From positions 4,560,501 through 4,624,500 of the forward strand of contig NZ_AP017295.1 in assembly GCF_001548375.1 (NCBI RefSeq): a stretch of 64,000 nt of DNA. Direction: 5' to 3'. Shown in pieces: positions 8,710 to 17,241 of this stretch. The notes beneath the pieces are model-generated. The model worked only from the letters and a program-made list of their open reading frames with translations. It made no database searches and had not been told where the DNA came from. Position 1 is the stretch's first letter. Each line of letters opens with the position of its first letter. The position numbers were made by a program, and so were the translations under genes. Source of the DNA: Nostoc sp. NIES-3756 (lineage in GTDB: Bacteria; Cyanobacteriota; Cyanobacteriia; Cyanobacteriales; Nostocaceae).

Positions 8710-9534
8710 ATGTTGAACATAATCAAAGATAAAGTTGAAGCAATCAATTCAGAGGTTGCTTATAGAGTCAAACTCTTGCAACATGCTCAAAATCTACCTG
8801 CAATCGAACCACGCGATCGCCACATCGTTGATGCGCTCAAAAAAGATGCAATTTGTATTACTACACTGGAAGAATTAGGACTAGAATTTACACCACAATT
8901 ACTTAAAGCTTCCCATGCAATATTACCCACAATGGGAACAGGTGAGTACCAAGATTCAGACAAAAATCCTCCAGAAATTTACACAGTTACCCACATACCT
9001 GCTTTTAATAACTGGGGAAGTGAACAAAGACTATTGAACATTCTGGAAAATTATATCGGTTTACCTGTTGCCTATCACGGCGTACAAATTCGCAAAGATT
9101 TTATAAATGTAAATCAATTCAGTACAATGTTATGGCATAGAGATTCAGAAGATCGCCGTATTGTCAAAATCATTATTTACTTAAATGATGTAGAAAAAGA
9201 ACAAGGGCCTTTTGAATATGTACCTGCATCTTTAACATCTATAGATAACCTGAATTTCTATCGACTTTATCCTAAAATACATAATTCAGGGATTGATGAT
9301 GAGCAATTAAATAAAATTGTTCCCAAATCAGCCTGGAAGTCATGCACAGGCCCAGCCGGAACTGTGATTATTGCTGATACCCAAAGACTTTTACATCACG
9401 GTACAGTTCGCACACAAGAGCGTTCAACGCTATTTTTTGCCTACACTTCTAACCCCGCCAAACGCCCAGGACTTTGTACTCAATATTGGGATGAAACCTT
9501 TCCCAAACCCAATATCGATAAACTTCCTGTTTAG
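8710..9534 (+). CDS. Phytanoyl-CoA dioxygenase-like Fe(II)/2-oxoglutarate oxygenase
   Basis: A 274-residue protein of the PhyH superfamily. The iron triad is visible as WHRDSED (His143, Asp145) and LLHHGTVR (His230 or His229), with Arg238 in QERST placed to bind 2-oxoglutarate. Such enzymes hydroxylate a C-H bond and release succinate and CO2. Neighbours are a GT2 and rfbC, so the substrate may be a sugar nucleotide, a glycan or a lipid carrier. PhyH-like genes do occur in polysaccharide loci, but the reaction is unknown. Only 55 bp separate it from the GT2 gene upstream. Confidence 0.75.
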   Translation: MLNIIKDKVEAINSEVAYRVKLLQHAQNLPAIEPRDRHIVDALKKDAICITTLEELGLEFTPQLLKASHAILPTMGTGEYQDSDKNPPEIYTVTHIPAFNNWGSEQRLLNILENYIGLPVAYHGVQIRKDFINVNQFSTMLWHRDSEDRRIVKIIIYLNDVEKEQGPFEYVPASLTSIDNLNFYRLYPKIHNSGIDDEQLNKIVPKSAWKSCTGPAGTVIIADTQRLLHHGTVRTQERSTLFFAYTSNPAKRPGLCTQYWDETFPKPNIDKLPV

Positions 9535-9605
9535 CTTGTTTATCTGGGTAAATACTAAATGGTTAGTATTTATTTTCCCATAACCAATTTCTAATTGAGA
9601 AACAT

Positions 9606-10175
9606 ATGATTTTTACAACTACAGCCCTCAAAGACGCATATATTATTGACTTAGAAGAAAAGCCTGATCATCGCGGTTTCTTTGCCAGAACTTTTTGCGC
9701 CAATGAATTTGCAGCACATGGTTTAAAACCAGTAGTTGCTCAGTGTAACCTATCTTATAACTTTAAAAAAGGCACACTGCGGGGTATGCACTATCAATTG
9801 CAACCAGCCGCAGAAACAAAATTAATTCGTTGTATTAAAGGCGCTATCTACGATGTAATTATTGATATGCGTCCTGAATCGCCAACATTTTTATCACACA
9901 TTGGCGTAGAATTAACTGCCGATAATCGTCGTGCTTTATATGTACCAGAAATGTTTGCTCACGGTTATCAAGCCCTCACCGATGATGCAGAAGTAGTTTA
10001 TCAAGTAGGCGAATTTTATACACCAGGATACGAAAAAGGATTACGTTACAACGACCCATTTTTTAATATCGAATGGCCTCTAGAAGTAACCGTAATTTCT
10101 GAAAAAGATGCCAACTGGCCTCTGTTAGAAACATTACCAATTGGTAGTCCTGATCCTGTAGAAGCTGTTTGTTAG
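9606..10175 (+). CDS. rfbC: dTDP-4-dehydrorhamnose 3,5-epimerase family (RmlC/RfbC)
   Basis: A 189-residue cupin of normal RmlC length. RGFFARTF (23-30), GTLRGMHYQ with the catalytic His62, and VYQVGEFYTPGYEKG with the catalytic Tyr132 are all present. The family epimerises C3 and/or C5 of 4-keto-6-deoxy NDP-sugars. No rmlA, rmlB or rmlD lies nearby, and the only nucleotidyltransferase here is CDP-type, so it may act on a CDP-keto sugar rather than dTDP-rhamnose. The stop codon runs directly into a heptamer repeat tract. Confidence 0.85.
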   Translation: MIFTTTALKDAYIIDLEEKPDHRGFFARTFCANEFAAHGLKPVVAQCNLSYNFKKGTLRGMHYQLQPAAETKLIRCIKGAIYDVIIDMRPESPTFLSHIGVELTADNRRALYVPEMFAHGYQALTDDAEVVYQVGEFYTPGYEKGLRYNDPFFNIEWPLEVTVISEKDANWPLLETLPIGSPDPVEAVC

Positions 10176-10179
10176 AGAG

Positions 10180-10250
10180 TGCTGAGTCAAAAGTCCATAG
10201 TCCACAGTCCAGAGTTTTTTGACTAATGACCAATGACAACTGATAACTGA
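10180..10250. repeat. STRR heptamer tract
   Basis: Units such as AGTCCATAGTCCACAG and GACTAATGACCAATGA fill the space between rfbC and the next gene. Inverted halves (AGTCC... and ...GACTA) could form a hairpin. Confidence 0.6.
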
Positions 10251-10296
10251 CTTGACTCTGCTTCCTATCTGCAAAAATATAAAGGAATTTACGCAA

Positions 10297-11610
10297 ATGA
10301 TTATTATTGATAATGCTCTCAAAGCCCGTGCTGCTGCGGGTAATCCTGTGAAAGTGGGAATGATTGGCGCTGGTTTTATGGGTCGAGGTATTGCCAATCA
10401 AATTATTAATTCGGTTCCAGGGATGGAATTAGTTGCTATCTCTAACCGCAGTATTGATGGTGCGAAACGCGCTTATACAGAAGCTGGGATTGAGGATATT
10501 TGTGTTGTAGACTCTGTAGGCGAATTGGAAAGTGCGATCGCTCAAGGTAAGTATGCTATTACCGAAGATGCTAAACTAATCTGTCAAGCTGATGGGATTG
10601 ACGCAATTGTCGAAGTTACTGGGGCGGTAGAGTTTGGCGCTCATGTGGTGATGGAAGCGATCGCCCATCGCAAGCATATTATTATGATGAATGCGGAACT
10701 TGATGGTACTATCGGCCCTATCCTCAAAGTATATGCAGACAAAGCTGGTGTCATCCTCAGCGCCTGCGATGGCGACCAGCCAGGTGTACAAATGAACCTT
10801 TACCGCTTCGTGAAAAGCATTGGTTTAACTCCCCTATTGTGCGGTAACATCAAAGGCTTGCAAGACCCCTATCGCAACCCCACCACTCAAGAAGGCTTCG
10901 CCAAACGTTGGGGACAAAAAGCCCACATGGTAACAAGCTTTGCTGATGGTAGCAAAATTTCCTTTGAGCAGGCGATCGTGGCTAACGCTACAGGGATGAA
11001 AGTCGCCAAGCGGGGGATGTTGGGCTACGACTTCACTGGTCATGTGGATGAAATGACCAACATGTACGATGTAGAACAACTCAAGGAACTAGGCGGTATT
11101 GTTGATTATGTCGTCGGTGCAAAACCCGGCCCTGGCATATACGTATTCGCCACCCACGACGACCCCAAACAATGCCACTACCTCAACCTCTACAAATTAG
11201 GTGAAGGCCCCCTCTATAGCTTCTACACACCATACCACCTCTGCCATTTTGAAGTTCCCTTATCTGTAGCCCGTGCTGTCCTCTTCCAAGATGCTGTGAT
11301 GGCTCCTCTAGCAGGCCCCTTAGTAGATGTAGTAACTACAGCCAAAATTGACCTCAAAGCAGGCGAAACCCTAGACGGTATCGGCTACTACATGACCTAT
11401 GGACAATGTGAAAATTCCGATATCGTCCAACGGCAAAAGCTCTTACCAATGGGTCTAGCTGAAGGCTGCCGTCTGAAACGAGACATTGCCAAAGACCAAG
11501 TACTTACATACGATGATGTAGAACTACCCGAAGGCAGACTTTGTGACAAACTAAGAGCCGAGCAAGATAAATATTTTGCTCCAGAAAAAGTGTTGGTAAC
11601 TGTTGGTTAA
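10297..11610 (+). CDS. NAD(P)-dependent oxidoreductase with SAF domain
   Basis: A 437-residue protein of the group annotated as homoserine-dehydrogenase-like with SAF domain. The nucleotide-binding GAGFMG is at 24-29, EVTGAVEFGAHVV follows, and a SAF domain lies in the last ~90 residues (GLAEGCRLKRDIAKD). I chose the ATG at 10297: AAAGGA lies 10 bases before it, while an upstream TTG would lie in repeat sequence. Position matches alr2831 of Anabaena PCC 7120, reported as required for envelope polysaccharide. SAF domains also occur in sialic acid synthases and UxaA, so a sugar-acid substrate is reasonable. The exact reaction is unknown. Confidence 0.75.
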   Translation: MIIIDNALKARAAAGNPVKVGMIGAGFMGRGIANQIINSVPGMELVAISNRSIDGAKRAYTEAGIEDICVVDSVGELESAIAQGKYAITEDAKLICQADGIDAIVEVTGAVEFGAHVVMEAIAHRKHIIMMNAELDGTIGPILKVYADKAGVILSACDGDQPGVQMNLYRFVKSIGLTPLLCGNIKGLQDPYRNPTTQEGFAKRWGQKAHMVTSFADGSKISFEQAIVANATGMKVAKRGMLGYDFTGHVDEMTNMYDVEQLKELGGIVDYVVGAKPGPGIYVFATHDDPKQCHYLNLYKLGEGPLYSFYTPYHLCHFEVPLSVARAVLFQDAVMAPLAGPLVDVVTTAKIDLKAGETLDGIGYYMTYGQCENSDIVQRQKLLPMGLAEGCRLKRDIAKDQVLTYDDVELPEGRLCDKLRAEQDKYFAPEKVLVTVG

Positions 11611-11682
11611 AACCTAAATATAGAAGTAGGCTGGTCATTGCCTAGCAACAGCTACAAAAACTAAATCACATTTCTATAAATC

Positions 11683-11708
11683 GCCCTCCTTGTTTTTATA
11701 AGGGGGGC
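11683..11708 (+). terminator. Hairpin after the SAF oxidoreductase gene
   Basis: GCCCTCCTT (11683-11691) pairs with AAGGGGGGC (11700-11708) with one mismatch, around an eight-base T-rich loop, about 70 bp after the stop codon. No T run follows, so it may be a dispersed GC palindrome rather than a terminator. The remaining ~195 bp to the next gene are very AT-rich. Confidence 0.4.
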
Positions 11709-11904
11709 TGAAACATCTGAATGCTACTCTATTTCTTCTCATTTTTACATATAAATTAAAATTAAATTTTATATTTTTTACACTGTTTTTAATAGAGATA
11801 AATGTATCAAAAAATAGTAAAAAAACATCATCTAAAATACCAAAAAAAAGCAAAATATCTGCTGAAATAGCTTTAAAGAAAGATTCTAACTAATTTAGAA
11901 AAAT

Positions 11905-12993
11905 ATGAAAGTTGCTCTAGTTCATGATTACCTAACTCAACGCGGGGGAGCAGAGCGGGTCTTTGAACTGCTTTGTAAACGCTATCCCGACGCAGATATT
12001 TTTACATCATTATATGACCCGCAAAAAACTATCGACATGGGGGAGCGGATAGTCAACACAACATTTCTACAAAAAATTCCTGGTGCAGCCAAATATTTTA
12101 GATTAATGGCTCCTTTCTATTTTCCTGCTTTTAGAGCCTTGGATTTACAAGACTACGATTTAATTATTAGTAGCAGTACCAGCTTTGCTAAAGCAGTACG
12201 CAAAAAACCAGGAGCTAAACATATTTGCTTCTGCCATAACGTCACCCGCTTCTTATGGGATACAGAAACTTATTTAAGAGAATATAGCGATTATCGATAT
12301 CTATCACCTTTAATCGAAAAAATATTCCAATTAATGCGTGATGTAGATATGAAGTACGCTCAAGAACCTGATATTTACATTGCAAATTCTAGCATTGTTG
12401 CTCGTCGGATTGAAAAGATTTACGGCAAACAAGCAATAATGATTAACTATCCAATTGATACTAGTAACTTTGTTTTTTCTGATACCAAAGACGAATATTA
12501 CTTAGCATCAGCACGGATGATTAGTTACAAAAGACTGGATATTATAGTCGAGGCTTTTAACTGGCTAGGGTGGCCGTTAATCATATCCGGTGACGGGCCA
12601 GAAAGAGACAGATTACAGTCTAAAGCTTTAGATAATATTCAATTTGTTGGTCATGTCAGTGATAGCAGACGTAAAGAATTATTCTCCAAAGCCAAATCTA
12701 TCATAGTAGCTGCTTTAGAAGACTACGGTTTAGTGCCTGTAGAGGCTAATGCTAGTGGAACGCCAGTTGTGGCTTTTGGTGCAGGTGGGGTATTAGATAC
12801 TCAAATACATGGCAAGACTGGAGTGTTTTTTAATAGACAAACCCCAGAATCTTTACAAATGGCATTATTAGAGTCCGGAGAAATCACTTGGAATTATGAA
12901 AATATTCGTAACCATGCAGTGAATAATTTTTCTGAGCCAGTGTTTTTTAGTAAAGTTGAACGAATTATTGACCAAACCTGTAGTCTTAATTAG
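11905..12993 (+). CDS. Family 4 glycosyltransferase
   Basis: A 362-residue GT-B enzyme. The N-terminus KVALVHDYLTQRGGAERVF is the classic acceptor-side start of GT4 proteins, and EDYGLVPVEANASGTPVVAF near 270-290 is the donor-side E-x7-E region. SARMISYKRLD around 200 marks the domain boundary. It transfers a sugar with retention of anomeric configuration. By position it corresponds to alr2832 of Anabaena PCC 7120. The long AT-rich leader (11709-11904) before it suggests a separate promoter. Confidence 0.85.
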   Translation: MKVALVHDYLTQRGGAERVFELLCKRYPDADIFTSLYDPQKTIDMGERIVNTTFLQKIPGAAKYFRLMAPFYFPAFRALDLQDYDLIISSSTSFAKAVRKKPGAKHICFCHNVTRFLWDTETYLREYSDYRYLSPLIEKIFQLMRDVDMKYAQEPDIYIANSSIVARRIEKIYGKQAIMINYPIDTSNFVFSDTKDEYYLASARMISYKRLDIIVEAFNWLGWPLIISGDGPERDRLQSKALDNIQFVGHVSDSRRKELFSKAKSIIVAALEDYGLVPVEANASGTPVVAFGAGGVLDTQIHGKTGVFFNRQTPESLQMALLESGEITWNYENIRNHAVNNFSEPVFFSKVERIIDQTCSLN

Positions 12994-13076
12994 TGCTGAG
13001 TGCTGAGTGCTGAGTAGGGAATAAGAAATCATTACTTTCCTATCTCCCCCTACTTCCTCATCTCCCCACTCCCTTA
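12992..13076. repeat. GCTGAGT heptamers and C/T-rich repeat
   Basis: Three tandem copies of TGCTGAG begin at the stop codon of the GT4 gene. A CTATCTCCCCCTACTTCC type pyrimidine tract follows. Both are dispersed repeats seen elsewhere in the window. Confidence 0.65.
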
Positions 13077-13109
13077 TTTATTAGCGTCTCGAACACAAGG
13101 ATTATAAAA

Positions 13110-15335
13110 GTGGTTCAAACTAATCTAAGTACAAATATAAACACCCTTGATTCAGAACCAAGCTATGGCAAAATTTTTTCAGTTTTTCTGCGTAGGTCTC
13201 CTTGGTTCTTGATGGCATTTTTAACAACAATTGCCATAGCAGGATTGATGACGGCTAGAACAAAACCCACTTACAAAAGCACAATGCAATTGTTGGTAGA
13301 ACCCAACTATCAAGGTAAGAGAGAGGGAGGAAATCCAGAAACTCAATTTCTAGAACCAGATATACAAATAGATACTGCTACTCAACTCAACTTAATGCAG
13401 AGTACAGGACTGATTCAAAAAGCAGTGTCTAAATTGCAATCGGAATATCCAGATATTACTGTAGCTGATATTAGAAATGCCTTGGCATTAAGCCAACTGA
13501 GAACAAAAGAAGATAATCTTGCTACTAAAATTTTTCAGGTAGAATATACCGCCAATGATCCTGAACGGACTCAAAAAGTCCTTAGTGCTGTTCGCCAAGT
13601 CTATGTGGAATATAACAAACAGCAGCAAGATAACCGCCTCAAAAAAGGTCTACAAGTAATTAGAGAACAGTTGAGTAAAGCTAGCGAAGAAGTAAATGCA
13701 GCTGAAGCCAACTTACAACGGTTCCGCAGAAATCAGAACCTCATTGACCCAGAAGCGCAAGCAAAAGCTCTGGAAGATGCTTTGAATACTATTGAACAAG
13801 AACGTCGCACTACTCGTTCTGCTTATCAAGAAGCCTTAGCAAAGCAAAAATCTTTAGAAGAGCAATTAAATCGTTCTCCCAAGAATGCTTTAGTAACCTC
13901 TCGCTTGAGTCAGTCAGTTCGCTACCAAGGCTTACTCAACGAGATTCAAAAAACAGAACTTTTATTAGCTCAAGAACGTTTACGCTTCACTGATGAAACT
14001 CCCAATGTGCAGAAGCTGAAAGAACAGCTAGAAAGCCAAAAGGAACTATTGCAACAAGAAGTTAGCAGAACTTTAGGTGTTAAATCTGCTAATGGTTTCA
14101 ATGCTGCCGAACCACTGTTAGAACAGGGACAGTTTGGTGAAATTGATTTGACTCTTGCTGGTCAATTAGTAGATACGCAGACAATCATAGTTTCATTAAC
14201 TGCTCGTGACCAAACCTTGGCACAGAAAGAAAATCAACTACGGCTGGAAATTAAGCGTTTCCCGCCCTTGTTGGCTTATTACAATCGCATACAACCACAA
14301 TTGCAATTTAGCCGCGAAAGATTAGAGCAACTACTACGCGCAGAACAGCAACTGCGGCAAGAACTGGCTAAAGGTGGGTTTAATTGGGAAGTTGTGGAAG
14401 AACCCCAATTAGGGACGAAATTAGGCCCAAATCTCCAACAGAATTTGATGTTGGGTGCAGTTGTTGGGCTAATGTTGGGAGGCATTGCTGCCTTTATTCG
14501 TGAAGCTTCTGATGATTCTGTTCACACCACTGCTGAGTTAGAAAAACAAGCTGCTTTACCTTTGTTGGGAACTACTCCCAAATTGCCCCCTGCTAAAACT
14601 CGAGATTCAGTCATTAAATTACCTTTTGGGAAGCCGGAAGTGTTGGGGCCTTGGACAGTTGAGGTTCTCAAATCTTCCGTCCGTTGGGAATCTTTGGATC
14701 TGATTTACAAAAATATCGAGCTGTTAAATTCTGTATCTAGCTTAAAATCCTTGATGATTACCTCGCCTATGTTTGATAGAGGTAAGTCAGGTTTGGCTTT
14801 AGGTTTGGCAATGAGTGCAGCCCGTTTACATAAACGGGTGTTACTGGTTGATGCCAACTTACGCGACCCCAGTTTGCATGAACATCTTAATCTTCCCAAT
14901 GAGCAGGGGCTATCAACTCTGTTAGCCAGCGAAGTTACTCTACCTGAGCAGATTAGTGTACATAACGTTGGTTCAGCTTACATCGATATTTTGACGGCTG
15001 GCCCATCTCCTAGTGATTCAGCCAACCTCTTGAGTTCTCCACGCATGAAGCAGTTAATGGCTGCATTTGAGGAAAACTACGATGTAGTCATCATTGATGC
15101 GCCACCAGTTCTAGGTTTGGTAGATGCGTTACTTGCAGGATCATCTTGCCGGAGCGTTGTTATGGTGGCGAGTATTGGTAAAGTAACTCGTAACCAAATC
15201 GCTCAAGCTACAGCTATGTTGAGTAAGTTGAATCTAATTGGTGTTGTGGCTAATGGGGTATCTAATTCTGATAGCACTTATGTACCTTATGCTAGAGAAT
15301 ACCGTTTTGCCTTGGAACAGGCTATAGAAAAGTAA
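13110..15335 (+). CDS. Wzc-like polysaccharide co-polymerase and tyrosine kinase
   Basis: A 741-residue inner-membrane protein. A Wzz-type domain begins after ~20 residues with a transmembrane segment (about 32-50), a long coiled coil spans about 160-420, and a second membrane segment lies near 445-465. The BY-kinase domain (about 530-720) has Walker A MFDRGKSG, Walker A' VLLVDANLRDP and Walker B VVIIDAPP. Three tyrosines lie in the last 22 residues, a small version of the usual tyrosine tail. These proteins set chain length of exported polysaccharide. The start is GTG at 13110, with AAGG 9 bases upstream. Position matches alr2833, reported as needed for the envelope polysaccharide. No Wzb phosphatase or Wza outer-membrane channel is nearby. 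Confidence 0.85.
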   Translation: MVQTNLSTNINTLDSEPSYGKIFSVFLRRSPWFLMAFLTTIAIAGLMTARTKPTYKSTMQLLVEPNYQGKREGGNPETQFLEPDIQIDTATQLNLMQSTGLIQKAVSKLQSEYPDITVADIRNALALSQLRTKEDNLATKIFQVEYTANDPERTQKVLSAVRQVYVEYNKQQQDNRLKKGLQVIREQLSKASEEVNAAEANLQRFRRNQNLIDPEAQAKALEDALNTIEQERRTTRSAYQEALAKQKSLEEQLNRSPKNALVTSRLSQSVRYQGLLNEIQKTELLLAQERLRFTDETPNVQKLKEQLESQKELLQQEVSRTLGVKSANGFNAAEPLLEQGQFGEIDLTLAGQLVDTQTIIVSLTARDQTLAQKENQLRLEIKRFPPLLAYYNRIQPQLQFSRERLEQLLRAEQQLRQELAKGGFNWEVVEEPQLGTKLGPNLQQNLMLGAVVGLMLGGIAAFIREASDDSVHTTAELEKQAALPLLGTTPKLPPAKTRDSVIKLPFGKPEVLGPWTVEVLKSSVRWESLDLIYKNIELLNSVSSLKSLMITSPMFDRGKSGLALGLAMSAARLHKRVLLVDANLRDPSLHEHLNLPNEQGLSTLLASEVTLPEQISVHNVGSAYIDILTAGPSPSDSANLLSSPRMKQLMAAFEENYDVVIIDAPPVLGLVDALLAGSSCRSVVMVASIGKVTRNQIAQATAMLSKLNLIGVVANGVSNSDSTYVPYAREYRFALEQAIEK

Positions 15336-15437
15336 TTGAGAGAGATTAATTTCTTTTTTTGATTGTGCGATCGCCTACCTGTAAAGTGCGATCGCACAAC
15401 TTTTTATTTTACCAAAAATCCTATTTAAGCTAGTAGT

Positions 15438-15461
15438 AAGGACTTTAGTCCTTATTTTTTT
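15438..15461 (+). terminator. Palindrome with T run after the Wzc-like gene
   Basis: AAGGACTTTAGTCCTT (15438-15453) is a perfect 16-base palindrome followed by ATTTTTTTC, which fits a rho-independent terminator about 100 bp after the stop codon. The same core forms the right end of the MITE-like element at 54587-54719, so it may be a solo repeat end used as terminator. Confidence 0.5.
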
Positions 15462-16158
15462 CTCACTCAATAGAAAACTAACTAAGACAAAAATAATCAT
15501 CAAAAACATATAAATAACAGAATTAAACATATTAAAAATAATGTAATAAATAAACTTTTTTATTGTTATTTTTTTAATGTACAAAATATATATTATTTAA
15601 GTACATTTATCGCATCTTTATAAATAACTATTTAATATTCTGAACAGTTAAAGAATAAATGAAGAATTAATGGGAGCCTACATAGATTCCCGTAGGTTCT
15701 TATATCCTAGAGATGGAAATTGACTTCAAATAGCTCCAAGCCAAAATTTGACTAGGGTTCTAAGACAGAGTGTAAAGGTAGAAGGGTATCTATAACTAAA
15801 CATCATGTAAAGTGCTGGAATCAAAGAGTATGGATTGCTAGTTTGATATTGTCAAAAGGTTAGGTTAATTGCTCCATACTCCTCAACATCAATCATCGCT
15901 AGGAAAATTATTGGTATTTTTCCGGTAACTTTACAAGTATGTTTATTTCTACCTTTCTAGATAATAGGAAAACAATTTGTACTGATGAACACTAACAGCA
16001 TCTATTTTTTACTTACGCCTTCTACCATTTGCAGAATTTAATTCGACAGGTAACAATTCATAACTTCTTCAAGTAGAACCAATTCACCTCAAAGTCTTTG
16101 GCATCGACAGCCTTTGATATCATCTCAGCGATTTAATTTATATAAATCCAAAGACATT
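15462..16158 (+). promoter_or_regulatory. Long AT-rich leader of hepC
   Basis: No gene is visible in about 700 bp before hepC. The stretch has very AT-rich DNA (15480-15670), an inverted pair TGTAC (15579-15583) and GTACA (15601-15605), and a small hairpin GAGCCTAC (15674-15681) with GTAGGTTC (15692-15699), 7 of 8 paired. Long regulated leaders are known before hep genes, so it probably holds developmental promoter elements. I see no canonical GTA-N8-TAC NtcA site. Confidence 0.35.
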
Positions 16159-16881
16159 ATGACCAGCGTAATAGTTTCAACTGTTGAGAATTACGATCTA
16201 GTAGCTCCCCAAAACCAAATTCATTCCTCATCACATTACACACTTCAGTGGCGAAGAGGTCAGTTGTTAGTGAAATACGCTCACAAACTTACACAGCCAT
16301 ATTTACCATCTCTTAATGATGAGAAATTTTTAGTTAATTGCTTAAAACACTCTCCTGTTAATCTGGTGAGTATAGATGGCAAATTAGGTGAGGCTTGGCT
16401 GAAATTCTGGGCAGAGGCTTGTGAGAAAGCTCATAAACCAATCTTCTTGAGTAGACCCATTTATCGTAAACTACCCAAATCAAGTAATTGGTTTAGGAAA
16501 CTAATGGACTGGATATTAGCTTTTGTATTGTTGCTATTAACTAGTCCAGTCATGCTAGGGCTGGTGATACTAATGAAAATTAACTCATCAGAACCTCTAG
16601 TTACTTATGAATGGCGTGTGGGAGAAAAAGGTAAACTTTTCCGTGCAATCAAGTTCTGCACTACTAGCCAAAACAATTTCAAACTCTTAGGATTTTGGCT
16701 AAATACATCTGCTTTAAAGCATCTCTCAAAGTTGTGGAATGTACTGCGGGGAGAAATGAGTTTAACTGGAGATGATTGTTGGACTTTAGAAGAAGCAGTT
16801 TTGCTCAGTCTAGAAGAACAGGCACAAGCAAATAAATCATCAATGATTACAAGTTCATGGGGAGTACAAGCAGAATCTTAA
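16159..16881 (+). CDS. hepC: HepC, divergent bacterial sugar transferase family
   Basis: A ~240-residue protein whose C-terminal half aligns with monotopic phosphoglycosyltransferases (WcaJ/PglC type). A membrane hairpin lies near residues 115-142, and EWRVGEKGKLF matches the family's ERVG-x-GK segment. Two changes stand out: KFRTM is KFCTT, and the catalytic Asp-Glu before the conserved NVLRGEMSL is Lys-His (ALKHLSKLWNVL), with GPRP after it replaced by GDDC. So it keeps the fold but lacks the catalytic dyad of the family. hepC in Anabaena PCC 7120 is required for envelope polysaccharide; the order with hepA downstream matches. I prefer ATG 16159; an ATG at 16114 would add 15 residues. Identity rests on family plus order. 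Confidence 0.75.
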   Translation: MTSVIVSTVENYDLVAPQNQIHSSSHYTLQWRRGQLLVKYAHKLTQPYLPSLNDEKFLVNCLKHSPVNLVSIDGKLGEAWLKFWAEACEKAHKPIFLSRPIYRKLPKSSNWFRKLMDWILAFVLLLLTSPVMLGLVILMKINSSEPLVTYEWRVGEKGKLFRAIKFCTTSQNNFKLLGFWLNTSALKHLSKLWNVLRGEMSLTGDDCWTLEEAVLLSLEEQAQANKSSMITSSWGVQAES

Positions 16882-16891
16882 TTTAAGCAAG

Positions 16892-16932
16892 TTGATAATA
16901 GGTGCTTATTTTTTATAAGCGCCTATTATCAA
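16892..16932 (+). terminator. Long hairpin between hepC and hepA
   Basis: TTGATAATAGGTGCTTA (16892-16908) pairs with TAAGCGCCTATTATCAA (16916-16932) in 16 of 17 positions, the other being a G-T wobble, with loop TTTTTTA. It starts 10 bases after the hepC stop codon. The T run is in the loop, not after the stem, so it may be an RNA-stability or attenuation element rather than a standard terminator. Confidence 0.6.
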
Positions 16933-17241
16933 TTAGTCAGCTTAGAAAAATAGTAATATTTCAAATAAGCATGATATAGCAATTATTTTCACAAAATAGA
17001 CTTGTTACGCAACTCCTCAAATAAAGTTTACCTTTATCCTGAGAGAGCAAAAAAAACTGGAAATATTAAATTGATCACTGTTTTTATTCAAAGCATTTCT
17101 CTCTCAGTTTTACTACCTAAGAACAACTAAAAGCTTGTAAGGAAAATAGTTTACTTAGTTCAGTAATTAATCTATTGGCTCTTGTGAGTTAAAAGATTTA
17201 GTCCTATCAACTTATCTAGAAAATACCCAACATATTTAAAA
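16933..17241 (+). promoter_or_regulatory. AT-rich upstream region of hepA
   Basis: The 309 bp after the hairpin hold no open gene. In Anabaena PCC 7120, hepA is induced in differentiating cells through upstream elements and the HepK/DevR pair. I cannot point to a defined site; GTAA (17137-17140) and TTAC (17151-17154) are an inverted pair with non-canonical spacing. Confidence 0.35.

Noticed and set aside
10252..10296. Upstream TTG start for the SAF oxidoreductase gene
   Set aside because: The extra 15 residues are not part of the conserved protein and the ATG at 10297 has its own ribosome site.
15375..15584. Open frame of 69 codons on the - strand before hepC
   Set aside because: It consists of AT-rich codons (Ile, Lys, Phe, Tyr) expected by chance and has no ribosome-binding site.
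17137..17154. Possible NtcA box upstream of hepA (GTAA...TTAC)
   Set aside because: The spacing is 12 bases between GTA and TAC instead of 8, so it does not fit the NtcA consensus.
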